Part shown: piece after piece, positions 25,971 through 34,806 of the stretch
Numbering within the stretch: the first letter of the stretch is position 1
Layout of the letters: every line of letters begins with the position of its first letter
Source: Flavobacterium sp. YO12
GTDB taxonomy: Bacteria > Bacteroidota > Bacteroidia > Flavobacteriales > Flavobacteriaceae
Direction: 5' to 3'
Assembly (NCBI RefSeq): GCF_004119495.1
Contig: NZ_NRQU01000013.1
Span: forward strand, 24,676 to 88,675
DNA: 64,000 nt
Position numbers and translations under genes: made by a program
Notes under the pieces: generated by a model
What the model was told of the DNA's origin: nothing
The model's database searches: none
Seen by the model: the letters and a program-made list of their open reading frames with translations, nothing else

Positions 25971-26077
25971 TCTTAAAGTCGAAAGTTGTAAAGTCGAAAG
26001 TTGAAAGACGAAAGTCTTAAAAACAGCTGACAATACTGACTTTGGACTTTCGACTTTGGGCTTTATGACTTTTTTTA
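25971..26077. repeat. AAAGTCGAAAGTT-type repeat cluster forming a long hairpin
   Basis: The left side has repeated units AAAGTCGAAAGTTG (25976-26015). The right side (about 26036-26077) holds the complement, ACTTTGGACTTTCGACTTTGG, ending in seven Ts. It could end transcription of the upstream serine hydrolase gene. Confidence 0.7.
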
Positions 26078-26110
26078 AAAAATTTTAGTAGAAAGTAAAT
26101 TCAAATAGCA

Positions 26111-26118
26111 TAAATTTG
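26111..26118 (+). promoter_or_regulatory. -7 promoter element for ssrA
   Basis: TAAATTTG (exact TAnnTTTG) ends 13 bases before the first G of the mature tmRNA, a spacing that fits a direct promoter. Confidence 0.6.
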
Positions 26119-26131
26119 CAAACTCATTTTT

Positions 26132-26526
26132 GGGGTCGACTGGTTTTGACAGCAAGTCGAATTGAACAGTAAGCACGTCGAGCATTGAGACCTTGCTCGT
26201 AAATATAAGATCTCACACTTTTACACGGCGAAAATAATTACGCTTTAGCTGCATAATCCGAATCATAGTAAGATTGCGCCACGTCTCTACAAGGTAGAGA
26301 AGCTGGATTCTCCTAGAAAGCCTTGGTTTGTGGCGTTCTGTCAAGGGGAACCGTAAAAATAAACCTAGATTTCCATGAGCTTCGGGTGGATTTCGAAAAT
26401 TAAGAAGATAAGTGTTGGGTGGTTGTTTCTGGCCTAGCTCAACAACGAAAATCTAATCAGGAAATAAGCGTGTAGAAAGCTCTTTAGTTGCTTGTTTGGA
26501 CCCGGGTTCGATTCCCGGCGACTCCA
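26132..26526 (+). ncRNA. ssrA: Transfer-messenger RNA (tmRNA)
   Basis: tmRNA rescues stalled ribosomes and tags the incomplete protein for proteolysis. The 5' end GGGGTCGACTGGTTTTGACA pairs with the 3' acceptor CGACTCC, and the T-arm GGGTTCGATTCCC is intact. The tag frame at 26227-26256 reads GGC GAA AAT AAT TAC GCT TTA GCT GCA TAA, giving the tag GENNYALAA. The CCA end is not encoded (the genome reads ACAAAA after the acceptor), so it must be added after transcription. Total length is about 395 bases. Confidence 0.97.
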
Positions 26527-26527
26527 C

Positions 26528-26565
26528 AAAAAAGCCTGTAAACTCTTTGTTTACAGGCTTTTTTT
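26528..26565 (+). terminator. Terminator of ssrA
   Basis: The stem AAAAAAGCCTGTAAAC (26528-26543) and GTTTACAGGCTTTTTT (26549 onward) with a 5-base loop lies directly after the tmRNA. Confidence 0.9.
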
Positions 26566-26692
26566 ATTGTTAACCACTAACAAAATAACGCTCTCACAAG
26601 TGTTCAATTTCACAAATTCGTAATTTTTAAAAACTAAAAATCTCTTTATTTACGGCACTTCACGTTTTTCACTTCATTAAATTTTTACAAAT

Positions 26693-26775
26693 TTATCGAA
26701 CACTTCAAAAAAAAGTTAAAAACTCTAAAAAAAACTTAATTTAAACTAAAAAGAATATAAAAAGGTGTTCGATAA
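26693..26775. repeat. Separated inverted repeat TTATCGAACAC / GTGTTCGATAA
   Basis: Exact 11-base arms at 26693-26703 and 26765-26775 lie in the 527-base AT-rich gap between ssrA and the TlpA gene. GTGTTC also occurs nearby at about 26597, and a related GTGTTC..GAACAC pair lies at 63918-63936. No reading frame of note is seen in this gap. Confidence 0.5.
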
Positions 26776-27028
26776 GTAAAAAAAGTCACTTTAATCCCGT
26801 AGACTATTCTAAAAAAATTACTAGAAAAACCATTGCGATTTTGGATTCAAATATATTAGAGATTAATTCACTTTAGTTAATCAATAATTGAGTCTTTTTT
26901 TTAAGTATTGGTGATGATAATCTCTCACTATTGGTGCGAAATCCGAAACATTTGTTCGAGATGATACTGTACTGATCAATTTAAAAATCGTGTTGACCAA
27001 AATCAATAAATTTTTCGCGAAAAAATAC

Positions 27029-27065
27029 AAAAAAAAGAGATGAGTATAACCTCATCTCTTTTTTT
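27029..27065 (-). terminator. Terminator at the end of cluster A
   Basis: The stem GAGATGAG (27037-27044) and CTCATCTC (27051-27058), with A and T runs on both sides, lies about 30 bases beyond the minus-strand TlpA stop. Confidence 0.8.
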
Positions 27066-27093
27066 AACTAATATAGAATTTTAAAACCGAAAA

Positions 27094-28095
27094 TTAAATT
27101 CCTAATGATTTAAATAATTCTAAAAGCGATTTCTCTGAAGGTCTCGGCGCATCAGCTGAAACAATATATCCTTTTGGATCGATTAGAATAAATCTTGGAA
27201 TACCATCAACCATATACTCTTTCATAAAATTCTGATCTCCTTTGGCATACAATTGCATACCCGAAAGTTTCTGGTCAATTACCATTTTTTTCCACTTATC
27301 ATGATCTTTTATCCTATCAACAGATATACTTACAAATACAATATTTTTATCATGGTATTTACTTTCTACTTCTTTTAAAAATGGAATTTCGGCTTTGCAT
27401 GGTCCGCACCAAGTTGCCCATAAATCAATATAAACATATTTACCTTTTAAATCGTCCAGCGATACGTTTCCACCCGAAAAATTCTCGTAATCTTTGAATT
27501 TTGGTGTTTCTTTTCCTTTAAAGGCAAGCAGTTTTTGTTTGCTTTCAAATGTTTCACTCAAATATTTAACTAAACTTTCAATTTCTTTTTTCTGAGCTTC
27601 TACAAAAACCGGTTCCATATTTTTTGAATTACTAAGAAGAGAACTCAATTCTGTTTTTATACTTTTAATACTGTTTTGAAATTCAAGACTGCTTAGAGCC
27701 ATTAAATTCTCAAAATTGACTTTTTTTTCTTCAAGACGAGCACGGTCAGCTAAATAATTATTTTCCAACTCACCTTTACCTGTATATTTAATTGTCTCAT
27801 CAAACTGCTTTGCATCAAGAGTTACTTGTAAATCATAACCATTCTTTAGGTATACGTTTGTCTTTTCTTTTCCGTCAAAAAGAACATAATTTCCTTCTTT
27901 TATTTTTAAGGTGTCTGAAAAAGTTCCGTCGCTGTTAACTTTTATTTTTTTTATAATTTTTCTCTGTCCAATCACCAAAGAGTCTGAGTTCTTATTCGTG
28001 ATTTTTCCAGACAAAGTCACATACTCAATAGCAGTGTCTTTTTTTCCGGCTGCAACAACAATGGCTATTGCAAGTATTAAAAGTATTTTCTTCAT
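27094..28095 (-). CDS. TlpA-family thioredoxin, cluster A, lipobox cysteine missing
   Basis: A periplasmic thiol-disulfide protein. An N-terminal beta domain (about residues 20-110, DUF4369-like) and a helical middle precede the AhpC/TSA-type thioredoxin domain. Its redox motif is WCGPC (residues 229-233) and its cis-proline stretch GIPRFILIDP. The N-terminus LLILAIAIVVAAGKKD looks exactly like a lipoprotein signal (AACGKKD) from which the cysteine codon has dropped out. As written, VAA before GKKD could still be cut by signal peptidase I, making it soluble. It is the last gene of cluster A, 249 bases past the M16 gene with a hairpin between. Confidence 0.9.
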   Translation of the reverse strand: MKKILLILAIAIVVAAGKKDTAIEYVTLSGKITNKNSDSLVIGQRKIIKKIKVNSDGTFSDTLKIKEGNYVLFDGKEKTNVYLKNGYDLQVTLDAKQFDETIKYTGKGELENNYLADRARLEEKKVNFENLMALSSLEFQNSIKSIKTELSSLLSNSKNMEPVFVEAQKKEIESLVKYLSETFESKQKLLAFKGKETPKFKDYENFSGGNVSLDDLKGKYVYIDLWATWCGPCKAEIPFLKEVESKYHDKNIVFVSISVDRIKDHDKWKKMVIDQKLSGMQLYAKGDQNFMKEYMVDGIPRFILIDPKGYIVSADAPRPSEKSLLELFKSLGI

Positions 28096-28181
28096 TTTTA
28101 TTTCAATTTATTAATTCCTTCTGTAAGTCATTTTAAATACTCCTTCCAAAAACTATCTTTTTCATTTTAGATTAAATTAAA

Positions 28182-28203
28182 GGGCTGCTTATTACATCAG
28201 CCC
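28182..28203 (-). terminator. Hairpin between the M16 and TlpA genes of cluster A
   Basis: GGGCTG (28182-28187) pairs with CAGCCC (28198-28203). On the minus strand TTTAATTT follows, a weak terminator-like signal. It may reduce readthrough from M16 into TlpA. Confidence 0.45.
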
Positions 28204-28344
28204 TATCGCCTTGTATTTTTACTTACTAATTCAAAATCCAAAAGCCCAATACCATTAAATTTTTCCAATCACTGCTCATTGATTTGAGTCTTCTTAAATC
28301 TATCCAATTTAATCTCGACTCTAGAAAAACTACATGGCATTTAA

Positions 28345-31116
28345 TTATTTTTCTTCCAAAGTACCTGCTTTGATGATCACCAGTTTATCTAAATCAACAT
28401 ATTTTTTAATCGACTGGTTAACCTGATCCAATGTTACTGCTTCAATATCTTTTACGTATTGCTCAAGATATTCTGGATTATTTCCGCGCTCTAAGTTTTT
28501 AAGAATAGTGCCTGACAACCCTGATGTTGTAGCTAAGCCTACTTTAAAACTTCCTATAAGGTTGGCTTTTTTAGCAGTAAGTTCTTCTGCTGTTACACCA
28601 TCTTTTGCCCACTTGTTTATTTGAACCATCGTTGCATCAAGTCCTTTTTGAAACAATTGAGGATTAAATGATGCATTTACATACCAGTATCCTCCTGCAT
28701 AATCATGACCGCTATGTGCAGAGCTGATGTTATACGTTAGTCCATCATTATCACGAACCGTCATCATTAATCGTCCAGAGAAATCACCTCCTAAAATACC
28801 CGTTGCAATATAAAAAGGCAAAAAGTCTTTATCCTTACGTTTTATCCCAGTATACTGGCCAATAAACATTTCGGCAGAAGATTTTTGCGGGATGAAGACA
28901 ACTTTAGTCTGCCCATTCACTTTTGTTGGTTCAACTGATTTAATTCCTGCTACTTCACCAGACATGAATCCTTTGAAATTATTATTTAAAGAAGTGTACA
29001 ACGTTTTAGTATCTACATCACCTGCTGCTACTAAATGCATTCCCTTGGTTCCAAAATAAGTATTGTGAAAAGCTTTCAAATCATTTAAAGTTATAGCCTC
29101 TAATTCTTTTAATGATGCGTCAGTATCTAAACTATAGTTCGGATTGCCCTTAGTGTACAAAGCCTGCATTAAAGTCTGTCCTCCTTGTGTTTTAGGATTA
29201 TCTAAACGTTGTTTTAAACTGCTTGCAAATTGTTTTTTAACAAGCTGGAATTCTTTTTCATCAAACAACGGATAACGCAATTCTTCAGACAGTAAAGCAA
29301 TCGCTTGGTTAAGGTCTTTTTTAAGACATTTGAAATTGATATTAATGTTGTATTTATCAGCTCCTACATTTATTGAAAGTCCTATTTTTTCTAATTTTTC
29401 AGCAAATTGGAATTTATTATTTTTAGTAGTACCCGCTTCTAATAATTGAGTCACAAAACCTGGTACTAAACTATTACCGCCTTTATTGAAATAATCAGCA
29501 ATAGGAAAACTAGCCGATACCGTTACAAGGTCTTTTGCTCCCGTTTTTACTGATACAACATCAATACCTGCAACAGATTTTCGGACATAATTTTCACCTT
29601 TTACCGAAGATACAATAGTCTCATAATTCGATTGGATTTGCTCCATAGCCTGAACTGTTGAAGGGATTGCTGTTTCTGTTTCAGCCAGTTCTGGATTTCT
29701 AAAGAATACTTTAGAGTCATTCTCATTTACTTTATTGGCTTGAGCCATTGTCTTGGTCTGCTCACCTTTTTGAACTGGAATAAAATACCCTGTAGTGCTT
29801 TGATCCTCTACCAAATATTGTTTGGCAACACGATTGACATCAGCAACGGTCACTTTGCTCAAACGCTCAGAACCTGTTATGTAATCTTTCCAGTCACCGC
29901 CGGCAATAGCTTCATTAAGTTCGTCAGCAATAGCCGCTGAACCGTCACGCGAAAGAATGGTTGTAGCATTTAGTTTTGCTATTACACGATCAACTTCTGC
30001 TTGAGTGACACCATCTTTTTTGATTCTTTCAATCATGGCTGCCAATTGAGAGCTGATCTCTTCTTGTTTTTTATCAGGAGTTAATCCCAATCCGATTGTT
30101 AACAAATTAACTTCTTTAAAATTGGAAGCTTGAGCATAACCATACATAGCAATTCCCGTATCTACAAATGTTTTATTGATATGCGAAGAAGTGCCTGAAC
30201 CAATAATTTCGGACAAAACGGCTAAAGCAGGACTATCGGCGTGCATACGACCTGGTGTTTTATAGGCTACCAGCACTACAGACTGCTGTCCTGGTTTTTT
30301 CATAACAACACGACGAGGACCGTACTGGACTGGTTCTGTAGTATAAGGCTCCGGCATACTGTGTGGTGCTTTAGTAATTTTACCAAAGTACTTATCTACT
30401 AATTTAAAAACGTTTTCCTTTTGAAAATCACCAATAATGGTTAGGGTTGCATTGTCAGGCCAATAATAGGTATCATAGAATTTTTTCAAGGCTTCCATAG
30501 GCATATTTTCAATATCCGCACGCCATCCAATAGTAGCATGATGGTACGGATATGCCATATAAGCGGCAGCCATAATTTCGGTAGCAAGCGCTGTATTGGG
30601 ATTATTTTCAGCACGCTCAAACTCATTTCGCACTACAGTCATTTCCGAATCTTTGTCTTCTTTTAAAAGTAAAGAATTACGCATACGGTCGGCTTCGATA
30701 TGCATGGCTACTTCAATCTGATCTGAAGGAATAGTTTCGTAATAGTTGGTACGGTCATACCAAGTAGTAGCATTCATATTAGCACCAATGTTTTGCAAGA
30801 CGCTAAATATTGCTGTTCCTTTACGCTTGTTAAATGTAGGGGTTCCTTTAAAATTCAGGTGTTCTAAAAGGTGGGTAGAACCTGTATTACCGGTAACTTC
30901 ATGTTTGGATCCCACACGATACACAATTTGCACGGTAACTACGGGAGCAGAATTGTCCTGTATCAGCAAGATGTTCATTCCGTTGGGTTGGTATTGGTAT
31001 TCTTCAATTCCGCCTAACTCCTGAACTTTTTTAAAGTCAGCTGGATTAGATTGTGCATTTAACGCTGCTGCTGCCAGCAATATAAAAGCGCTATGGTATA
31101 AAAAGTTCTTTTTCAT
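28345..31116 (-). CDS. M16 (pitrilysin/insulinase) family zinc metallopeptidase, cluster A
   Basis: A secreted 923-residue peptidase with signal sequence (FILLAAAALNAQ). The inverted zinc motif HLLEH is at residues 82-86, and the third ligand is probably E165 in VVRNEFERAENNP. It holds both halves of the M16 clamshell: an active half (about residues 30-470) and an inactive half (about 510-920, with LRYPLFDEKEFQLVKKQF). M16 enzymes enclose and cut peptides too large for oligopeptidases but smaller than folded proteins. It starts one base after the DsbD-alpha-like stop, so translation is probably coupled. It is clearly paralogous to the cluster B enzyme. Confidence 0.93.
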   Translation of the reverse strand: MKKNFLYHSAFILLAAAALNAQSNPADFKKVQELGGIEEYQYQPNGMNILLIQDNSAPVVTVQIVYRVGSKHEVTGNTGSTHLLEHLNFKGTPTFNKRKGTAIFSVLQNIGANMNATTWYDRTNYYETIPSDQIEVAMHIEADRMRNSLLLKEDKDSEMTVVRNEFERAENNPNTALATEIMAAAYMAYPYHHATIGWRADIENMPMEALKKFYDTYYWPDNATLTIIGDFQKENVFKLVDKYFGKITKAPHSMPEPYTTEPVQYGPRRVVMKKPGQQSVVLVAYKTPGRMHADSPALAVLSEIIGSGTSSHINKTFVDTGIAMYGYAQASNFKEVNLLTIGLGLTPDKKQEEISSQLAAMIERIKKDGVTQAEVDRVIAKLNATTILSRDGSAAIADELNEAIAGGDWKDYITGSERLSKVTVADVNRVAKQYLVEDQSTTGYFIPVQKGEQTKTMAQANKVNENDSKVFFRNPELAETETAIPSTVQAMEQIQSNYETIVSSVKGENYVRKSVAGIDVVSVKTGAKDLVTVSASFPIADYFNKGGNSLVPGFVTQLLEAGTTKNNKFQFAEKLEKIGLSINVGADKYNININFKCLKKDLNQAIALLSEELRYPLFDEKEFQLVKKQFASSLKQRLDNPKTQGGQTLMQALYTKGNPNYSLDTDASLKELEAITLNDLKAFHNTYFGTKGMHLVAAGDVDTKTLYTSLNNNFKGFMSGEVAGIKSVEPTKVNGQTKVVFIPQKSSAEMFIGQYTGIKRKDKDFLPFYIATGILGGDFSGRLMMTVRDNDGLTYNISSAHSGHDYAGGYWYVNASFNPQLFQKGLDATMVQINKWAKDGVTAEELTAKKANLIGSFKVGLATTSGLSGTILKNLERGNNPEYLEQYVKDIEAVTLDQVNQSIKKYVDLDKLVIIKAGTLEEK

Positions 31117-31117
31117 T

Positions 31118-31630
31118 TTAATTTATAATAATTTCTTTTGATAATAATACTGGTGGAAAACATTTACGGGCATCACAAACTTGAAAATAAAGACCCGCAC
31201 TTACAACACCTTTAGCAGGTTGTTCAACTTTACAATATTGTATAAAATAAGACTGATCTTCATAGATATAAACGCCATTTTCATAGGGTTTGCTTGGAGA
31301 AGCTTCTACTTTATCATGTTTTAAATAACCGTTTGGCACTGTAAATTGAGCCTCAGCAGCAACATAAGGCTCCGTATCTGGCACGAAAGCATAGGTATGC
31401 CATCCTGGGTTAATTGAAGCTTTAAGGATAATTGCCAACTGTGATTTATCTTCTGACCAAACTATATCTGCATTTACTGTAACTGGATTTAAATCGTTTG
31501 TCTTATCAGTTTGCAATACTTTTACTTTTTGTAATGCATCTTGTTTTAACTTTGGCTGGATCATAAAATTTTGACTCCAGCACATTTTTACAGCAAACAA
31601 GCAGGCAATTAAATAATATTTTAGGCTCAT
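31118..31630 (-). CDS. Stand-alone DsbD-alpha-like (thiol-disulfide) domain protein
   Basis: A 170-residue secreted protein with signal peptide (YYLIACLFAVKMCWSQ). It matches the N-terminal immunoglobulin-like domain of DsbD: LKASINPGWHTYAFVPDTE followed by the cysteine pair C152 and C157 in FQVCDARKCFPP. In full DsbD this domain takes electrons from the membrane part and passes them to periplasmic partners. Full DsbD in this window has the same block (VCDDSNCLPP). Here the membrane and thioredoxin parts are missing, so it must receive electrons from another protein, plausibly the DsbD of cluster B. A third cysteine (C133) is extra. Confidence 0.82.
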   Translation of the reverse strand: MSLKYYLIACLFAVKMCWSQNFMIQPKLKQDALQKVKVLQTDKTNDLNPVTVNADIVWSEDKSQLAIILKASINPGWHTYAFVPDTEPYVAAEAQFTVPNGYLKHDKVEASPSKPYENGVYIYEDQSYFIQYCKVEQPAKGVVSAGLYFQVCDARKCFPPVLLSKEIIIN

Positions 31631-31641
31631 ATTTTTTTTAT

Positions 31642-33207
31642 TTAAAGAGACTTTGTTAATTCTTCAATTTGAGCTTTATTTCTTGGTCTGGTTTTAGGAT
31701 TTTTATTTTCATCTTTATTAATCCAAACATAACCTCCTACCTCAGTAAAGAGCAGGTCTTTTTTGTTTTTTGTATACCAGCTGCGCCATTCTTTTGCTGA
31801 ATTAAAATTTTCTAAGGTATAGCGTAATAAAATTCGTTTTGCTTTTTGAACGTCTGTTCCTTGTTCTAAAAGCGTAATGGCTTTATCTAAAACTTTACTA
31901 TCTGTATTAGCTGTTTTTAAGCTTTTAATATCCTGATCTACTATTAAATCATAAGAAGCATTAGGCTGAGAATAAAAATAAGGTCTATTCTCTTTTATAA
32001 AATTTCTTATTTTCAACGTATCTATACCTACACTTTTACCCCATGAAGTTCTTTCAAAGGTCTTTTTAAGATATTCTTCTCTGGTTAGTAACGGACTTGC
32101 CGTGCTTTCACTAATAATTTTGTCTTCTTCATTTAATTCCTCCCCGCGATCTTTTTTGGCTTGCACTCTTGCTTTAGCCTTTTTATCTGATTCGTTGCCT
32201 CTATTAATTGCATTACAAAAGAATTCGTACGACTTTGCAGTGGTATAAAAATATAATTCGTCAGCAAAATCTTTTGTGGCGATACGCTCATTGTACTTTC
32301 TTACTATTAACTGATCGTTTTTATGCTTGTACATATACGCTACCGTATTTACAAAAACAACTTTAGCTTCTTCGGTCATGTAATCTGGTGATCCTGCAAA
32401 ACCCCATAAAAAGAAATTGCCGTGTCTGCCTAAAGCAACTGCCGTTTTTTGTTTAGAAGAAACTCCGCCAGAAATTATTTCTGAGTTTGGAGCATCTTCA
32501 AAACCCCATCCGCGTGCTACTAACCCAATGCGATATCCTTTTCCGTTTTGGTAACCTTCTTTGTCTACTTCCCACATTGGTATTTTTGCAGGTTCATTAA
32601 GACCATCATAAGCTTCAAGTACACCATAAGGTGTATCCATATCTTTCATGGTTACAGTAGTTTTATAAGGTCCTTTAAAAATTTCGTGGCTGGTATTGGT
32701 ATGATGTGCATGCCTGTCAAGACATAGGCAGTACCAATCTAGTTTAGAACCTAAACTAGCACCTAATACTGAAGCAGTGTGCCCTATAAAAATAGATGCG
32801 CTGTTAAAATCGTCGCTTAAAAACTTAGTAGGTTCAAAACTTATTAATTCACCGGTTACTGGATCATTTTTTATAACTCTGTCTTTTATTTTTGTAGTCA
32901 TTTCATCAAAAATGGTAACATCATAATTTTTTGACATTGCCTCCTTATATTCGCGAGCATCAACTGTTGTTACAGATGTGAAGTATTTTTCTAGTAAATT
33001 TTTAAAGGAAAACATTCTTGTACCATATTCTGCTTTAAATCTTTCTTTGTCCATACCTCCAATTGCACTAATTGATTCTAAATTGGGCATTGGTTTATCT
33101 TTACTGTAACCTACATACAGAACTTTTATATTTTCTTTTTTCTGGCTGAATGAATGAACTGATGACAGACATAGCATTACAATCAGTACTTTAAAAATTG
33201 TTTTCAT
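31642..33207 (-). CDS. Secreted protein of unknown function with a Cys/His-rich motif
   Basis: I do not recognise a named family. The signal peptide (KVLIVMLCLSSVHSFSQ) is followed by a domain (about residues 25-310) that loosely resembles the ThuA/class I glutamine amidotransferase-like fold: KVLYVGYSKD, NYDVTIFDEM, SASIFIGHTAS and a late ALGRHGNFFLWGFAGSPDYMTEEA. A striking stretch WYCLCLDRHAHHTNTSH (about residues 163-179) could bind metal or act through thiols. The C-terminal 200 residues are helical and charged. It sits between SusD and the DsbD-alpha-like gene in cluster A, 62 bases from SusD, with a 12-base... gap before the next gene. No catalytic triad can be assigned. Confidence 0.75.
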   Translation of the reverse strand: MKTIFKVLIVMLCLSSVHSFSQKKENIKVLYVGYSKDKPMPNLESISAIGGMDKERFKAEYGTRMFSFKNLLEKYFTSVTTVDAREYKEAMSKNYDVTIFDEMTTKIKDRVIKNDPVTGELISFEPTKFLSDDFNSASIFIGHTASVLGASLGSKLDWYCLCLDRHAHHTNTSHEIFKGPYKTTVTMKDMDTPYGVLEAYDGLNEPAKIPMWEVDKEGYQNGKGYRIGLVARGWGFEDAPNSEIISGGVSSKQKTAVALGRHGNFFLWGFAGSPDYMTEEAKVVFVNTVAYMYKHKNDQLIVRKYNERIATKDFADELYFYTTAKSYEFFCNAINRGNESDKKAKARVQAKKDRGEELNEEDKIISESTASPLLTREEYLKKTFERTSWGKSVGIDTLKIRNFIKENRPYFYSQPNASYDLIVDQDIKSLKTANTDSKVLDKAITLLEQGTDVQKAKRILLRYTLENFNSAKEWRSWYTKNKKDLLFTEVGGYVWINKDENKNPKTRPRNKAQIEELTKSL

Positions 33208-33226
33208 AATTATTGCTTTTTTTTAT

Positions 33227-33254
33227 ACAGCAGCCCAACAAAGCAGGCTGCTGT
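33227..33254 (-). promoter_or_regulatory. Intra-operon hairpin after susD in cluster A
   Basis: A perfect 9-bp stem ACAGCAGCC (33227-33235) and GGCTGCTGT (33246-33254) lies between the SusD stop and the next gene. No T run follows on the minus strand, so RNA processing or protection is more likely than termination. Confidence 0.55.
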
Positions 33255-33268
33255 TAGTATTAACCCGA

Positions 33269-34795
33269 TTAGTATTTATTCTGAACAATTTGATTTTGAG
33301 AAGAAACTATTTCAGTATAAGGAATAGGTCTTGCAAATTTTCTTGATTTTAGTTCCAGCGTATAATTAATAGGGGTTCCACTTTTATTAATTCCTGCCGC
33401 AGAATATGGCAAAAAGGTTCTTGTAATTAATACATCATCTGCAGGATTATCATTGTTATTAAAACGTCTGATGTCTGCCCAACGGGTTGTAAAAGGCATC
33501 TCTCTTCTTCTTTCTAATAAAATTTTTGCAAGTGCATCCCCTTGAGAAGAAGCGCTTAAATCACGCACATTTGCAGGTGCCGCAACGTCGAATCTTGCTA
33601 TTCTTAATTGATTTACGGTTTGAATACCTTGAGCCCATTGTCCTTTGCGAGCCTCACATTCTGCTTTTATCAATAGCATTTCTGGAGTAGAAGGTCCATT
33701 TAAAATATCTGATTTAAAGAAAAAGATATAAGCCGGATAGTCGTATGCTGGTCTTACTGCACCACGGCTATACGAATAACCTTCAACGATATGATATTTA
33801 TATCTTAAATCATAGGTTTTGTCATAACAATTTAACAAATTTTGAGAAGGAAAATAATTCCAATAACCATTAGATAAAGTCCTAAAGAAATAAGATTCTC
33901 CCCATTTCAATCTATCAGATACATCGCCCTGTAAATCGTGCGTATAGGGATACTGAATGTTATAGGTTTGCTGGGTTGGATTAAAAATAGTTACTGGCGC
34001 TGGAACGGTTGACATACGCATTTCGGTATTGTAATTACGTAAAGTGCTTTGTTCTGCTAAAGCCTTTTCAGCATAAGACTGCGCATTTGTATAGTCATTT
34101 TTAGCTAAATAAAAACGAGCAGCAAAACCTTTTACTGCAACGGTACTGGCTCTCCATGTTCTTTTCAGTCCATTTACAGTTTGTAAGGTTCTGGTTATTT
34201 TTAATGCGGCAGCTAAATCGGCTTCCATAAAGTCCCACGTTTCCTTTAAAGAAGCTCTCACTAAAGATTGTTCGAAACTTCCAGATGTTTTGATCGGTAA
34301 TCCCATCTCTTCCATGTTTTCAGTACTATAAGGCAGACAATACACGTTTGCTAGCTGAAAATAACTGTAAGCTCTAATAAAGTGTGCTTCTGCTTCTAAT
34401 TGCGCTTTATTTTCGGCTGTACCGCTTACTTTTGGAAGTGTTTCTAAAATCATGTTAGCATAAAACACTTTCTTCCATTCACCATTCCAAAAAGGAGAAT
34501 TTATAGCAGGTTGATTTTCAGTATCCCAAACTGCCGAATAAAGATTTGGCAGCTGCATATAATTATTTAAATTTTGATACAAAGTAACATCAACAGCAAA
34601 ATCATCAGTTCCATAAGCTACTTCTTGCGAATACTCATTATACAATTGATTATAATTATTTAAAAGAGTCTCTAAATCATCTATACTAGTTGGCACCACA
34701 GCAGATGTTTTTGATGGACTTTCATCTAAATAGTCACTACAGCTTATTATAGTACTGCATAAAGCAAATACTAATAAATATTTTGAAATTTTCAT
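33269..34795 (-). CDS. SusD/RagB-family outer-membrane lipoprotein, cluster A
   Basis: The lipobox CSTIISC followed by SDYLDESPS is the usual SusD beginning. The TPR-like helical region with AEAHFIRAYSYFQLANVYCLPY (about residues 133-155) and the late LLERRREMPFTTRWADIRRFN block are family hallmarks. SusD proteins cap the SusC barrel and capture the substrate at the cell surface. The gene follows susC by 11 bases. The partners in this operon suggest peptide rather than glycan binding: there are no glycoside hydrolases, only a metallopeptidase and thiol enzymes. Confidence 0.93.
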   Translation of the reverse strand: MKISKYLLVFALCSTIISCSDYLDESPSKTSAVVPTSIDDLETLLNNYNQLYNEYSQEVAYGTDDFAVDVTLYQNLNNYMQLPNLYSAVWDTENQPAINSPFWNGEWKKVFYANMILETLPKVSGTAENKAQLEAEAHFIRAYSYFQLANVYCLPYSTENMEEMGLPIKTSGSFEQSLVRASLKETWDFMEADLAAALKITRTLQTVNGLKRTWRASTVAVKGFAARFYLAKNDYTNAQSYAEKALAEQSTLRNYNTEMRMSTVPAPVTIFNPTQQTYNIQYPYTHDLQGDVSDRLKWGESYFFRTLSNGYWNYFPSQNLLNCYDKTYDLRYKYHIVEGYSYSRGAVRPAYDYPAYIFFFKSDILNGPSTPEMLLIKAECEARKGQWAQGIQTVNQLRIARFDVAAPANVRDLSASSQGDALAKILLERRREMPFTTRWADIRRFNNNDNPADDVLITRTFLPYSAAGINKSGTPINYTLELKSRKFARPIPYTEIVSSQNQIVQNKY

Positions 34796-34806
34796 ATCTG
34801 TCTTTA

